Shown here in pieces: positions 17,429 through 27,373 of a stretch of 64,000 nt of DNA; position 1 is the first letter of the stretch; each line of letters starts with the position of its first letter. Source of the stretch: Flavobacterium sp. NKUCC04_CG. Its GTDB lineage: Bacteria; Bacteroidota; Bacteroidia; Flavobacteriales; Flavobacteriaceae. A program made the position numbers and the translations under genes. Where the stretch lies: assembly GCF_019345525.1 (NCBI RefSeq), contig NZ_JAHKRA010000003.1, forward strand, positions 202,910 through 266,909, written 5' to 3'. The notes beneath the pieces are model-generated. The model saw nothing but the letters and a program-made list of their open reading frames with translations. It searched no databases and was not told where the DNA came from.

Positions 17429-20095
17429 CTATTTGATATTAAACTTCACAGAGAATACAACTTGTGAAGGACGTAGCTTAAAAGTTGTGACGCTAGTCAG
17501 TACATCATTGACCGCGACCTCTTCATAGATTTTGGTGTTTAAAATATTATTCCATTGAAGATTAAAATCCACGCGTTTCGACACCCAATTAAAACGATAT
17601 CGCAAATCTAAAAACCGATTGACAAATTGCTGTTCAGACAGATGATATTCGTTATAATCCATATTCAGCCCCAGACTGTGATTTGCCACTGGGAAGATAT
17701 CTGCACTAAACTTGTGTTCAAAATTTTTGTTGCTCACAGCGAGTTCGCCTTCTCGGCGCTGTTGATTTTGATAAGCTAGTTGATAATTCACATCTAACCA
17801 ACTCCAATAATTATTATTTGCCTTAAAAGTCAAATCATAACTATTTGTAGTAACATCTAATAGTTTTTCATTAATCATAAACTGACTTTTAGACAGATTA
17901 AAACCCGCAGTAAAACTCGCATTACTGCCCATATTTGAAAAGAACTTACCAATAGTACCCGATACGCCCTGTCCATTTACGGCATTATCGCGAGCTATTA
18001 CATTGATTATTTGCTGGCCGTTTTCAGCAATCATTCTCGTGAACAAGACTTCTCTAGCATCGCGAGATATAAGATATTCCATATTACCGAAAATACTATT
18101 AATCGGGTTTTTGTACTCCATGCCCAATCGAGCCACTTGATACCTACTCTCCCAGATATCGGAATTGTATGAACTAAAATTGAGCTGACTCATCACAAAA
18201 TTGGGATAAAGCTGATCCAAGCCCGCAAAGCGATACTGTTGTGACCCACTTATATTTAATTTCCAAAATGCATTATAATCATACTGACCATAGAATGTGG
18301 GTTCAATCACCGCTCTATTCAGCTCTTGATTATCTATCAAGGTTTTATTTTTAAATTCAATATGATAATTTTTTAAAGGCAACTGCAAATTCCCAGAAAG
18401 GCGCTTTCGCTTGTAGTTTAGTTTCAATCCCGCCTTACTGACTGCACTAAAGTACTGCAAATCGTTTGCGTATTCCGAACCTATCAAATTTCTACCGCTA
18501 TCACTTGCAGTACCAAAAAGCTGACTGCTGTAATTCCGATCCGTCAGATCAACCCCCGCTAGAGCAGACACCAACAGTTGATTGAGTTGCCAAGAAATCG
18601 AGGCTTCGTTTTTGGTAAAAAAAGAGTGGTCGCGCATCACTTGATCCAAGTCTGTATAAGGCTTAAGCAATTGCTCATCAAAATTCAGATTCCGAATTGG
18701 CTCTATACTGTAGTCTTGATGATCTTGAGTATAGTGAATCAGCGATTTAAAATTGACAAATTGTTTATCGTTTAAAGGAACCAATGTACTAAAGGTGTTT
18801 TGAAGCGAAAAACCAGGTGAATTCAGCGTTTGACTCAACGGATTACCATTGATTGCCAGCGCCCCTCTGTTTTTTGATTTGGCAGACTGAAAAGTAAAAG
18901 CCTCTTTGAGATATCCCTTTTTGGAGTTTTTAGTAAAAGCGACTACTGCCTTAATTTGTTCCGAAAAAGCAGCACTTTTATTCTTTCTTGTATACGTATT
19001 GTTTAACAGTGTTTTCCCACCTGAGTCCCATTGTCGTATTTCGGTTGATTCTTCACCCTCACGTGTCAATGCATCGTTTAGATAGTAGGCATTGACGCGC
19101 ATTTCCGTATCCTTACTCACATTGGTCAATATGTTAACAGCTCCCAAATGCGAGGTATTAAACAAATACCTTTTAACTGCCAAACTCGGCAACGCCGTCT
19201 CAGCAATACTCAAGCTCTGACCTGTATTGGTTTGATAAAAGAAAGTATCAAAACTGTTGGGCAATGAAAAGTCACTCATGCTATAAGACAAGTCTTCGCC
19301 TATATTATTAGATTGTGCATTGACAAACAATTGCAGTTTTTTATGAAATAACATCGGAGATACTTTTGCTTTCCACAATGCCGGATCTGTACCCACACCC
19401 AAATCCGCAGAACCGGTTACCGTAATGTCTTTTTTGAGTTTGATGTTGATGCCCGCATTTTCAGAAGCCACCTTTCCCTGCAACAATTTAATGGGCTGAT
19501 TGTTCTCAATAACCTCCAACTTACTGACAGCAGCATTGGGCAAAGCCTCTGTGATTGAGGTATAAGCCCCACCCATCAAATCTTTACCATCTACTAAAAA
19601 TTGATTGATTTCTTTTCCTTGATATTTGATGCGCCCCATGGGATCAACTTCAATACCGGGTATTTTCTTTAATACATCTGCCAAAACCCGATCATTTTTT
19701 CCGGCAAAAGCATTTAAATCATAGCTGATTGTATCGTTGCGCTGGGTGATTAATGCCGCCTTGATAACAATCTCTTTCAATTGAGTTACCTCCTTAACTG
19801 CAATAAAATCAAACCGCTGTGTTTTGTTCTTGATAATCGTTTTCTGAGAGGCATAATTAAAATTACTCATTCGAAGCGCAAACTCCTTTAACTCGCTATC
19901 TACTGTGATTTTGAATTCCCCGTTATCGTCGGTCATTTCAAAAGCCAACACGAGGTTATTCTCCGGATTTTCAACGGTGATTGAAGCAAAAACTACCGCC
20001 TGATTTTGCTCATCTACAACTCTTCCAGATAATTTCACCTGACTGTAAACCATTCCATTAAGCAGAAAAATACTCACAAAATACAAATATCTCAT
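17429..20095 (-). CDS. TonB-dependent-receptor-like outer-membrane barrel with carboxypeptidase-regulatory-like domain
   Basis: An 888-residue outer-membrane protein starting MRYLYFVSIFLL (signal peptide ending MVYSQ). Residues of about 22-110 are a CarboxypepD_reg-like beta-sandwich (KLSGRVVDEQNQAVVFASI). A plug-like segment follows (DRVLADVLKKIPGIEVDPMGRIKYQGKEINQFLVDGKDL, typical of GLPGLI-linked receptors), then a long beta-barrel ending FSVKFNIK. The start at 20095 is chosen because its ATG overlaps the TGA of the upstream GLPGLI gene (ATGA), giving translational coupling. It belongs to the three-gene unit with the two GLPGLI genes. The ligand is unknown. Confidence 0.85.
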   Translation of the reverse strand: MRYLYFVSIFLLNGMVYSQVKLSGRVVDEQNQAVVFASITVENPENNLVLAFEMTDDNGEFKITVDSELKEFALRMSNFNYASQKTIIKNKTQRFDFIAVKEVTQLKEIVIKAALITQRNDTISYDLNAFAGKNDRVLADVLKKIPGIEVDPMGRIKYQGKEINQFLVDGKDLMGGAYTSITEALPNAAVSKLEVIENNQPIKLLQGKVASENAGINIKLKKDITVTGSADLGVGTDPALWKAKVSPMLFHKKLQLFVNAQSNNIGEDLSYSMSDFSLPNSFDTFFYQTNTGQSLSIAETALPSLAVKRYLFNTSHLGAVNILTNVSKDTEMRVNAYYLNDALTREGEESTEIRQWDSGGKTLLNNTYTRKNKSAAFSEQIKAVVAFTKNSKKGYLKEAFTFQSAKSKNRGALAINGNPLSQTLNSPGFSLQNTFSTLVPLNDKQFVNFKSLIHYTQDHQDYSIEPIRNLNFDEQLLKPYTDLDQVMRDHSFFTKNEASISWQLNQLLVSALAGVDLTDRNYSSQLFGTASDSGRNLIGSEYANDLQYFSAVSKAGLKLNYKRKRLSGNLQLPLKNYHIEFKNKTLIDNQELNRAVIEPTFYGQYDYNAFWKLNISGSQQYRFAGLDQLYPNFVMSQLNFSSYNSDIWESRYQVARLGMEYKNPINSIFGNMEYLISRDAREVLFTRMIAENGQQIINVIARDNAVNGQGVSGTIGKFFSNMGSNASFTAGFNLSKSQFMINEKLLDVTTNSYDLTFKANNNYWSWLDVNYQLAYQNQQRREGELAVSNKNFEHKFSADIFPVANHSLGLNMDYNEYHLSEQQFVNRFLDLRYRFNWVSKRVDFNLQWNNILNTKIYEEVAVNDVLTSVTTFKLRPSQVVFSVKFNIK

Positions 20096-20949
20096 TCGGG
20101 TAAAACGATTTTCATAGGTGCAAAAATCAACCAAACATCTCCTTTTTCCAAGGGATTATTATGGGTTTTCATCCATTCCCAAGCTTTTTGATTGGTTATT
20201 TTAAACATTTCAGCAGGTTTCATCATCACATCCCCAATAGATACATCGTGAGACATTCCAACTCCATATCGCGCAAATATTGTTTTTATATCTTTAGACG
20301 GGTCTTTTACATGTTCGTTCATCAAGGATAAATATTTGCTTCTTGAAAGCGTCATAACATTGTCTGGTTTTTCTAGCAGACGATCCTTTACTTGTAGCAC
20401 CTCCATTAATTCGATGCTGTAATCCAAATCTGTACTCACCGCTTTTACAATCAAGCCGGGTAAACCGCCAAATTTATAAGGTCCGTTTGAAATCGGAATT
20501 TGAGTTGTGAAAAACACCTGCCATTTTCGACCACCAAAATCTGTCTCAGCCAATTGCGCTTGAAACAATCCTTTATAATCTATAATAGAGTCTTTAATCT
20601 GCCATTTAATCTTTTCCTTCTCTTCGTACTGGTAAGCATTTTCGCCTTTATAGACAAAAAATTCCGTTTTACCCTTATCCTTAAATACGTAATAAGTCAA
20701 ATATGCCGCTTCTGCACCCTCTTTTACATTCCCACTTTCAACAACCTTCTCTTCGCCTTTCGCACCTACTTTAGTATAATTATAGTAAACGGAATTTTGC
20801 CCCACAATATCCAGGGCATTTGATTCTGAAATCAGGGCATTTTTTAGCGAATCTGGCTTATAAGTGGTCTGGTAAATAAAGCGTTGTGTCTGAGCAAATC
20901 CCTGACAGACACTCGCTAAACAAAAACCTATAAATATAATTTTTAACAT
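20092..20949 (-). CDS. GLPGLI family exported protein
   Basis: A 285-residue protein with signal peptide (MLKIIFIGFCLASVCQGFAQ), which sets the start at 20949. The family signature GGLPGLIV is in GPYKFGGLPGLIVKAV, preceded by the conserved AETDFGGRKWQVFFTTQIPISNGPY. GLPGLI proteins are Bacteroidota-specific exported proteins of unknown biochemical function, often next to barrel receptors as here. The stop overlaps the receptor start by 4 bases. It is paralogous to the gene at 21009-21854 (both contain AETxFGGRxW and a WxxxHNNPxxxxDVWLxF end). Confidence 0.9.
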   Translation of the reverse strand: MLKIIFIGFCLASVCQGFAQTQRFIYQTTYKPDSLKNALISESNALDIVGQNSVYYNYTKVGAKGEEKVVESGNVKEGAEAAYLTYYVFKDKGKTEFFVYKGENAYQYEEKEKIKWQIKDSIIDYKGLFQAQLAETDFGGRKWQVFFTTQIPISNGPYKFGGLPGLIVKAVSTDLDYSIELMEVLQVKDRLLEKPDNVMTLSRSKYLSLMNEHVKDPSKDIKTIFARYGVGMSHDVSIGDVMMKPAEMFKITNQKAWEWMKTHNNPLEKGDVWLIFAPMKIVLPE

Positions 20950-21008
20950 AATTTTTTGTTTAAATGTACAAGCTATGATAATAAAAAACAATGTTTAACA
21001 AAGAAATA

Positions 21009-21854
21009 TCAGTCCGCTAGTATTATGCCACCAAATTTCAACCAAACATCATCCCGCTCCACGGGATTATTGTGTTGCTCTTGCCATAACTTTTCCACAA
21101 TCTCATCCTCCTTAAGCATTTGATTTAGGGTCATTGAAACCCCGTTAACCACTACTGTTGCCACATCGGAATATCCCATGTTTTTATAATACACCCTCCA
21201 GTCAGCTATGGGATTTTTAGCCTTAGAACGCATCAATTCCAAATACTTCGTCTTTTTCAATTTAATGGTATTTAGGGGCTTGTCCACGCTAGCTTCTTTG
21301 ACTTGTTCTTTCGCAATCAACTCAAACATATAATCCCCATCTAGGCTCTCCAACTTAACAATCAATCCGGGTAGTCCACTAAACTTATAAGGCCCATCAA
21401 ATACAGGTATTTCGGTGTCGAAATAAGCCAGCCATTGCCTTCCGCCGAATTCGGTTTCTGCCAATTGAGCTTTTGAATACCCGTCTAAAGGCAGTTTTCT
21501 ATCTGTAATTTTCCACTGGATTTGATCCAATTCTCCATATTCATAAGTAGTACTCACGTGATTAACCGCAAAATCTACTCTTCCCTTTGATTTATAGATA
21601 TACCAATTCAAATCCCAGCCGACAATAGATTTATAAGATGCTAACTCTTGGATATATTTTTCTCTAGAATCTGGGTTTTCTATACTATGGAAAAGCGATT
21701 TGCCGTTAGATACATCCAACGCAAAAAGTTGTGCTACCTTGTGTTCCTCAGTTTTATCGGGCTTGTAAGTTCCCAAATACACAAATCGCTGATGCTGAGA
21801 AAATCCGCAAAAACAAGTCAACATAAAACACCAAATAAAAAATTCTCTTTTCAT
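21009..21854 (-). CDS. GLPGLI family exported protein, paralogue
   Basis: A 281-residue protein with signal peptide MKREFFIWCFMLTCFCGFSQ. The signature is GPYKFSGLPGLIVKLE, after AETEFGGRQWLAYFDTEIPVFDGPY. The start is placed at the ATG at 21854 and not the upstream TTG at 21872. It is the first gene of the GLPGLI-GLPGLI-receptor unit, with a 59-base gap to the next gene. The two GLPGLI genes share layout but are well diverged, so the duplication is old. Function unknown. Confidence 0.9.
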   Translation of the reverse strand: MKREFFIWCFMLTCFCGFSQHQRFVYLGTYKPDKTEEHKVAQLFALDVSNGKSLFHSIENPDSREKYIQELASYKSIVGWDLNWYIYKSKGRVDFAVNHVSTTYEYGELDQIQWKITDRKLPLDGYSKAQLAETEFGGRQWLAYFDTEIPVFDGPYKFSGLPGLIVKLESLDGDYMFELIAKEQVKEASVDKPLNTIKLKKTKYLELMRSKAKNPIADWRVYYKNMGYSDVATVVVNGVSMTLNQMLKEDEIVEKLWQEQHNNPVERDDVWLKFGGIILAD

Positions 21855-22333
21855 TGCTAAATTATTAATCAATTACTAATAAGTATTAAAAATATAAGAT
21901 ATCCATCGACGAGGAACACGTAAACACACAATACCTTACATCTTGCTAAAATATACCATGAGAATCCAATAAAAAAAGAAAATAACACCTACTTAACACT
22001 TTTCATCATCAATTGATGTTAAATGTTAAAAAAAAATAATTGATGTAATAATTTGTGAGTCAACGAATACAACAGCCGTATTTTCCCATTTGACCAAAAG
22101 ATGAGCTTGTAGATTTGACATAAAAAGACCGCCATGCGACGAAAGGGATTGAGCCATACGAGATAAACGCTTTCGATCTGTAAATGCACAACCTAAGAGC
22201 AATGACTATAACAGGGCGGATTTAGCCCATGAAGAAACTAAAATTTGCCGATGGAATATAAAAAAAGTCGGAAGATAATTCTTCCGACTTTGACTGCCTC
22301 AGTTGAGGACTTTTAAACTATTAAATTAAAGCG
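21855..22333 (-). other. Intergenic region between sucB and the GLPGLI unit
   Basis: 479 bases without a supported gene. It contains the sucB terminator (22264-22291) and a small palindrome CATCAATTGATG near 22006-22017. One 38-codon minus-strand frame from about 22135 has no coding character. Confidence 0.4.
22264..22291 (-). terminator. Terminator of sucA-sucB
   Basis: Perfect 11-bp stem (22264-22274 / 22281-22291), 6-base loop, followed on the minus strand by six T; 43 bases after the stop. Confidence 0.85.
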
Positions 22334-23566
22334 CTATAGCTCTAAAGCTTTTTTCACATCGTTACCCATCAATAATTCGGTTGGATTTTCCAAAGCCTCT
22401 TTTACAGCCACTAAGAACCCTACAGACTCACGTCCATCGATAATTCTGTGGTCATAAGAAAGCGCAACATACATCATTGGGTGAATTTCAACTTTTCCGT
22501 TCACTGCAATCGGACGCTCAATAATATTGTGCATACCTAAAATTCCAGATTGCGGTGGATTGATGATTGGCGTAGACAACATCGAACCAAATACACCTCC
22601 ATTAGAAATTGTAAATGTTCCGCCAGTCATTTCGTCAACGGTAATTTGTCCGTCACGAGCTCTAATTGCCAAACGTTTGATCTCATTTTCAACACCTCTG
22701 AACGACAACAATTCTGCACTGCGCACTACCGGTACCATCAGTCCTTTAGGACCGGATACAGCAACGGAGATATCGCAAAAGTCAAAACTAATTTGCTCTT
22801 GTCCATCGATCATGGAGTTAACGTCAGGATACAATTGTAACGCGCGAGTAACTGCCTTGGTAAAAAACGACATATACCCCAAACCAACTCCGTGTTTTGC
22901 CTTAAATGCGTCTTTATACTCGTTTCTCAATTGGTTTACCGGTGTTAAGTTTACTTCGTTAAAAGTAGTCAACATAGCCGTTGTGTTTTTAGCATGAACC
23001 AAACGCTCTGCTACTTTACGACGCAACATTGACATTTTTTTACGTTCACTACCTCTGGCACCACCTGTTGGTGTTCCCATAGAAGGCACTGCATTAACAG
23101 CATCTTCTTTTGTTATACGACCATCTTTACCCGTTCCTTGTAAGGAAGCTGTATCGATGTTTTTTTCGTCTAATATTTTTTTGGCCGCAGGAGATGCTGC
23201 ACCCAATGCGTAAGTAGTAGCAGCCACAGGCGCTTCTACTTTAACTGGTGCTGCCTTTGGAGCTTCTGCTGACTTAGATTCCTCTGCTGGTTTTGATGCT
23301 GCAGCAGCTCCACCTTCTGGTTTAGCAGCGCTAGTATCAATTAAACAAACTACTTGACCTACAGCCACAGCGTCACCTTCTTCTGCCTTAAGGGTAATAA
23401 TACCACTAGCTTCAGCTGGCAACTCCAAGGTTGCTTTGTCAGAATCAACCTCAGCAATCGCTTGGTCTTTCTCTACGTAATCACCATCTTTTACTAACCA
23501 AGTAGCGATTTCAACTTCTGTGATTGACTCCCCTGGCGAAGGAACTTTCATTTCTAAGATACTCAT
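22334..23566 (-). CDS. sucB: Dihydrolipoyllysine-residue succinyltransferase (E2 of 2-oxoglutarate dehydrogenase)
   Basis: A 410-residue E2 protein. An N-terminal lipoyl domain carries the modified lysine Lys44 in [12 protein letters not shown]; an Ala/Pro/Lys-rich linker (about 80-120) follows. The E3/E1-binding domain has [14 protein letters not shown]...[14 protein letters not shown], and the catalytic CAT-like domain ends with [14 protein letters not shown], His373 and Asp377 being catalytic. It transfers the succinyl group to CoA in the TCA cycle. Second in the sucA-sucB operon (50-base gap). Confidence 0.96.
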   Translation of the reverse strand: MSILEMKVPSPGESITEVEIATWLVKDGDYVEKDQAIAEVDSDKATLELPAEASGIITLKAEEGDAVAVGQVVCLIDTSAAKPEGGAAAASKPAEESKSAEAPKAAPVKVEAPVAATTYALGAASPAAKKILDEKNIDTASLQGTGKDGRITKEDAVNAVPSMGTPTGGARGSERKKMSMLRRKVAERLVHAKNTTAMLTTFNEVNLTPVNQLRNEYKDAFKAKHGVGLGYMSFFTKAVTRALQLYPDVNSMIDGQEQISFDFCDISVAVSGPKGLMVPVVRSAELLSFRGVENEIKRLAIRARDGQITVDEMTGGTFTISNGGVFGSMLSTPIINPPQSGILGMHNIIERPIAVNGKVEIHPMMYVALSYDHRIIDGRESVGFLVAVKEALENPTELLMGNDVKKALEL

Positions 23567-23616
23567 CAGTATATTCTTTTAGATATTGTTATTTATGTAA
23601 AAATACGAAATTATTA

Positions 23617-26373
23617 TTATAAGTTTTTATCAAAAACTTTAGCGATTGCATAAGCATAACGTTTTTTAGAACGTGTAGAACTACCCGATGCCGGCGCACT
23701 ATATGCTTTTGTTGCAGCTAAGCGCAAAGGAACTTCATGGAAATTCATCAACATAAAACTATAGGCTCCCATATTACGTGGCTCTTCTTGCGCCCAAACA
23801 TAATCGTCTGCATTTGGATATTTAGCAATGATTTCTTTCATACCGTCAATTGGCAATGGAAACAACTGCTCTATTCTAACTAAAGCCACATCATTTCTGC
23901 CCAATTTTTCTCTCTCAGCCAATAAATCATAATAAAATTTACCAGTACAGAAAACCAACGACTTCACTTCGGCTGCACTCACTTGCTGATCATCTATAAT
24001 TTCTTGGAAATGACCTGTTGCAAAATCCTCTATAGAAGATACCGCCAAAGGATGTCTCAACAAACTCTTTGGAGTAAATACGATTAAAGGTTTTCTAAAG
24101 TTAGCAATCATTTGTCTTCTCAACAAATGGAAAAAGTTTGCTGGTGTTGTACAATCTGCTACATACATATTGTCTTCTGCACATAACTGCAAATAACGTT
24201 CCATACGTGCTGAAGAGTGTTCTGCCCCTTGATTTTCATATCCATGTGGCAACAACATCACCAATCCATTTTGCGTATTCCATTTGGCTTCAGCCGCAGA
24301 AATATACTGATCCAACATGATTTGAGCACCGTTGGAGAAATCTCCAAATTGTGCCTCCCAAATAGTCAAGGTCTTTGGATTGGTTAAGGCATATCCGTAT
24401 TCAAATCCTACTACCGCATATTCAGATAATAAGGAGTTATATATACTAAACAATCCTTTTTTGTCTTTTAACTTATCCAACAAAATGATTGATTCCTCTG
24501 TATCTTCTGTTTTTATAACAGCATGACGGTGAGAAAACGTCCCTCTTTCAACATCTTGTCCTGAAATTCTCACTCCAAAACCTTCTGTCAATAAAGAACC
24601 ATAAGCCAACATTTCTCCCATAGCCCAATCTAATTTATCGGACTCAAAAAACATGGTTTTACGGTCGTTTATCAATTTTTTGATTTTACTGATAAACTTT
24701 TTATCACCCGGAAGTTCGGTAACTACCTTAGCGATATCGGTTAAAACCTCTTTAGAAACCGTTGTGTCATAAGTCAACAACATTTTCGCTTCATCTGCCT
24801 TTTCATAGCCTTTCCACTCTTCCTCCATAAATGTTTTTATTTCGGCAAATTCGTGTTTTCTAGACTCTTCCAAAGAAGACTCCAAGGCGTCTTTGTATTT
24901 TTGCTCGAGTGCAGCAACATAATCGTTATCGATTATCTTGTCTTCCAACAATCTAGCGCTATATATATTTCTTGAATTCGGGTGTTTTGAAATCAATTTA
25001 TACAACAAAGGTTGTGTAAATTTAGGTTCATCACCTTCGTTATGTCCATACTTTCTATATCCTACCAAGTCGATAAAGATATCGGAACCGAATTCCATAC
25101 GGTAATCCAATGCAAACAACATGGCTCTTACTGCAGCCTCTGTATCATCTGCATTGACATGCAATACAGGAGCATGAGTTACTTTGGCAACATCAGTAGA
25201 ATATATAGACGACCTACCATCTGTAAAATTGGTCGTAAATCCAACTTGATTATTTAAAACCAAATGAATAGTACCTCCGGTTTTATATCCTCTAAGCTTA
25301 GCCATTTGGATGATTTCGTAAACGATTCCCTGTCCAGCTACTGCTGCATCACCATGTAAGGCGATAGGCAATACTTTAGATGGGCTTTCAGCATACAAAC
25401 GGTCTTGTTTTGCTCTTGATATCCCTTCGATTACAGCTCCAACCGTTTCCAAATGCGATGGATTTGGAGCTAAATTAAGGTGAATCTCTTTTCCTGATTT
25501 GGTTTGTCTCATAGAACTTAAGCCCAAGTGGTATTTTACGTCTCCGTCAAATCCCTCTACGGCATTATAGTCCTTGCCATCGAATTCAGAAAAAATCTCC
25601 CCTGCTGGTTTTTTAAAGACATTAGCCAATACATTCAAACGTCCTCTATGTGACATTCCCATAACCAACTCTTCTACTCCACGAGCAGCAGCAGCCTCAA
25701 TCAACATATCTAAAGCCGGAATTGCAGCCTCTAAACCTTCTAATGAAAAACGCTTCTGTCCTACATATTTGGTATTCAAGAAATTTTCAAAAGAAACCGC
25801 TTCAATTAATTTTCCTAGAATTTCCTTTTTAAGATTGGCATCAAAACCAGCATCCGGTGTTTCAAAATGATTTTGAATCCACTGAACTTCTCTCTCGTTA
25901 AAAATATATTTAAACTCAATTCCAAGAGTATGACAATACACTTGCTCGAGGTGCTTGATGATTTCAGCAAGGGTTGAAACAGGAAGTTGAACGGATTTAG
26001 CCGCTTCAAACTTGATATTTAAATCGGCCGTACTCAATCCAAAATTCTGAATACTCAAATCCGGAGCAACCACATTTCTATCGCGCAAAGGATTTGTTTT
26101 GGTCACTAAATGCCCGTAGGTTCTATAGTGATCTATAAGTTTTAAAACTGCGAATTCTTTTTGAAATTGCTCTAACTGTTTGGTGTTACCCGAATCTGCA
26201 TAAGCATTTGATAACTGTTCTACCGGACCATCGCTATATTCATTTGCAAAATCGAAACCTTGAAAAAAGCTCCTCCAACTGGGCTCAATGCTGTCGGGAT
26301 TTTGTAAATACTCATCATATAACTCTGCAAAGAATGCCGTATGTGCCGCGTTTAAAAAGGAATACCTGTCCAT
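23617..26373 (-). CDS. sucA: 2-oxoglutarate dehydrogenase E1 component
   Basis: A 918-residue thiamine-diphosphate enzyme that decarboxylates 2-oxoglutarate. The start at 26373 (MDRYSFLNAAHTAFFAELYDEYLQNPDSIEPSW) matches the family N-terminus and lies after the promoter at 26418-26411. Motifs: GMSHRGRLNVLANVFKKP, LHGDAAVAGQGIVYE with the ThDP/Mg region, and RMERYLQLCAEDNMYVADCTTPANFFHLLRRQ. The length is usual for SucA. First gene of the operon with sucB. Confidence 0.96.
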   Translation of the reverse strand: MDRYSFLNAAHTAFFAELYDEYLQNPDSIEPSWRSFFQGFDFANEYSDGPVEQLSNAYADSGNTKQLEQFQKEFAVLKLIDHYRTYGHLVTKTNPLRDRNVVAPDLSIQNFGLSTADLNIKFEAAKSVQLPVSTLAEIIKHLEQVYCHTLGIEFKYIFNEREVQWIQNHFETPDAGFDANLKKEILGKLIEAVSFENFLNTKYVGQKRFSLEGLEAAIPALDMLIEAAAARGVEELVMGMSHRGRLNVLANVFKKPAGEIFSEFDGKDYNAVEGFDGDVKYHLGLSSMRQTKSGKEIHLNLAPNPSHLETVGAVIEGISRAKQDRLYAESPSKVLPIALHGDAAVAGQGIVYEIIQMAKLRGYKTGGTIHLVLNNQVGFTTNFTDGRSSIYSTDVAKVTHAPVLHVNADDTEAAVRAMLFALDYRMEFGSDIFIDLVGYRKYGHNEGDEPKFTQPLLYKLISKHPNSRNIYSARLLEDKIIDNDYVAALEQKYKDALESSLEESRKHEFAEIKTFMEEEWKGYEKADEAKMLLTYDTTVSKEVLTDIAKVVTELPGDKKFISKIKKLINDRKTMFFESDKLDWAMGEMLAYGSLLTEGFGVRISGQDVERGTFSHRHAVIKTEDTEESIILLDKLKDKKGLFSIYNSLLSEYAVVGFEYGYALTNPKTLTIWEAQFGDFSNGAQIMLDQYISAAEAKWNTQNGLVMLLPHGYENQGAEHSSARMERYLQLCAEDNMYVADCTTPANFFHLLRRQMIANFRKPLIVFTPKSLLRHPLAVSSIEDFATGHFQEIIDDQQVSAAEVKSLVFCTGKFYYDLLAEREKLGRNDVALVRIEQLFPLPIDGMKEIIAKYPNADDYVWAQEEPRNMGAYSFMLMNFHEVPLRLAATKAYSAPASGSSTRSKKRYAYAIAKVFDKNL

Positions 26374-26410
26374 AATATTGTCTAAAGACCTTTGGTTAAA
26401 ATAATTTACA

Positions 26411-26450
26411 CAAAAATACAATACTTTGTAATAAATCTCTAATATTTTTG
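26411..26450. promoter_or_regulatory. Divergent promoter region, sucA (-) and small barrel gene (+)
   Basis: Minus-strand TATTTTTG at 26418-26411 serves sucA, giving a leader of about 30 bases; plus-strand TATTTTTG at 26443-26450 serves the gene at 26486. The two -7 boxes are only 24 bp apart, so the polymerases may interfere. The -33 boxes are not clear. Confidence 0.55.
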
Positions 26451-26485
26451 TTACTTTTATCTCACAAATATTTTATAAAACTGAA

Positions 26486-27031
26486 ATGGAAAGAATTAAC
26501 ATTACTTATTTAACACGTTTTTTGCTTATTCCATTTTTTTTCTTCATAAGCAATTCTATAATCGCACAAGATTTAAACAATATTAATAAAAAGAGTGATT
26601 TTTTTAAACATGTGAAATTTGGTGGTGCTATAGGTTTGGGTATTAGCAACACTTATACTGATATTTTAGTAGCCCCTAGTGCTATCTATCAATTTAATCC
26701 CATGTTTTCTATGGGAGTTGGTTTACAAGGAAGTTATATTAATAATAAAGATTTCTATACCTCTTGGATATACGGCCCTACTTTTGTCGCTTTACTCAAT
26801 CCAATACCGGAAGTTCAATTTTCAATGGAACTGGAACAATTGCGCGTAAACAATACTTACACCTATATTCATCCCAATTATACAGACGATTTTTGGAATA
26901 CCGCTCTATTTTTCGGAGCCGGTTACAGTACCCCAAATGCTACCATTGGTGTAAAATATAATGTATTGTATAAAAAGAAAGACAATGTGTACAATACCGG
27001 CTTTATGCCCTTTGTTAGAGTTTATTTCTAA
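26486..27031 (+). CDS. Small outer-membrane beta-barrel-like protein next to sucA
   Basis: A 181-residue protein with signal peptide (ending SNSIIAQ) and repeated amphipathic strands (KFGGAIGLGISNTYTDILVAPSAIYQF, MFSMGVGLQGSYI, ATIGVKYNVLYKK), closing with the aromatic end FVRVYF, typical of an outer-membrane barrel. Homologues at this place in flavobacteria are often labelled alpha-ketoglutarate decarboxylase, but the protein has no ThDP-binding motif; that name appears to come from the neighbour sucA. Divergently transcribed from sucA. The real role is unknown. Confidence 0.7.
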   Translation: MERINITYLTRFLLIPFFFFISNSIIAQDLNNINKKSDFFKHVKFGGAIGLGISNTYTDILVAPSAIYQFNPMFSMGVGLQGSYINNKDFYTSWIYGPTFVALLNPIPEVQFSMELEQLRVNNTYTYIHPNYTDDFWNTALFFGAGYSTPNATIGVKYNVLYKKKDNVYNTGFMPFVRVYF

Positions 27032-27362
27032 AACATATTTTTTGCCATTCTCGTTTGAGAATGATGATTGTCAGTGCCTGCAAATACGCTTCTAAATCAA
27101 GTCCTCGAAGTTGTAGTTCCTCCACCACAACTTCAGATATATCTATTCTATAAAAGAGACTGGAAAACTTAGAAACATCTGTTTCCACTAATCGAAGCAG
27201 TTGCCTATACAATTCATTCACCATTTCAGCTGCTGTATCCACCTGAACAAACACCTCTAATTGTGTAGCCATTAGAAAATCCTTTTGCAATTGTAGCAAC
27301 AACTGCTGAAACAACTCGCGATTTTCTACATTTTTTTCTAGATATTGAACAGCCTCTAACAT
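27015..27362 (-). CDS. Hypothetical helical protein
   Basis: A 115-residue, soluble, strongly helical protein rich in Leu, Gln and Glu, with heptad-like spacing (LFQQLLLQLQKDFL, MVNELYRQLLRLVE) suggesting a coiled coil or helix bundle. No known domain. It lies 11 bases after the polyprenyl synthase stop, so it is probably co-transcribed with it. Its 3-prime end overlaps the convergent barrel gene by 17 bases. Confidence 0.65.
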   Translation of the reverse strand: MLEAVQYLEKNVENRELFQQLLLQLQKDFLMATQLEVFVQVDTAAEMVNELYRQLLRLVETDVSKFSSLFYRIDISEVVVEELQLRGLDLEAYLQALTIIILKREWQKICFRNKL

Positions 27363-27373
27363 CTTTTTACGAT

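Noticed and set aside
22007..22135. Minus-strand 38-codon frame upstream of the GLPGLI pair as a second small peptide
   Set aside because: No signal peptide and no Ile/Val run; codon use looks random, so it does not parallel the peptide at 36120.
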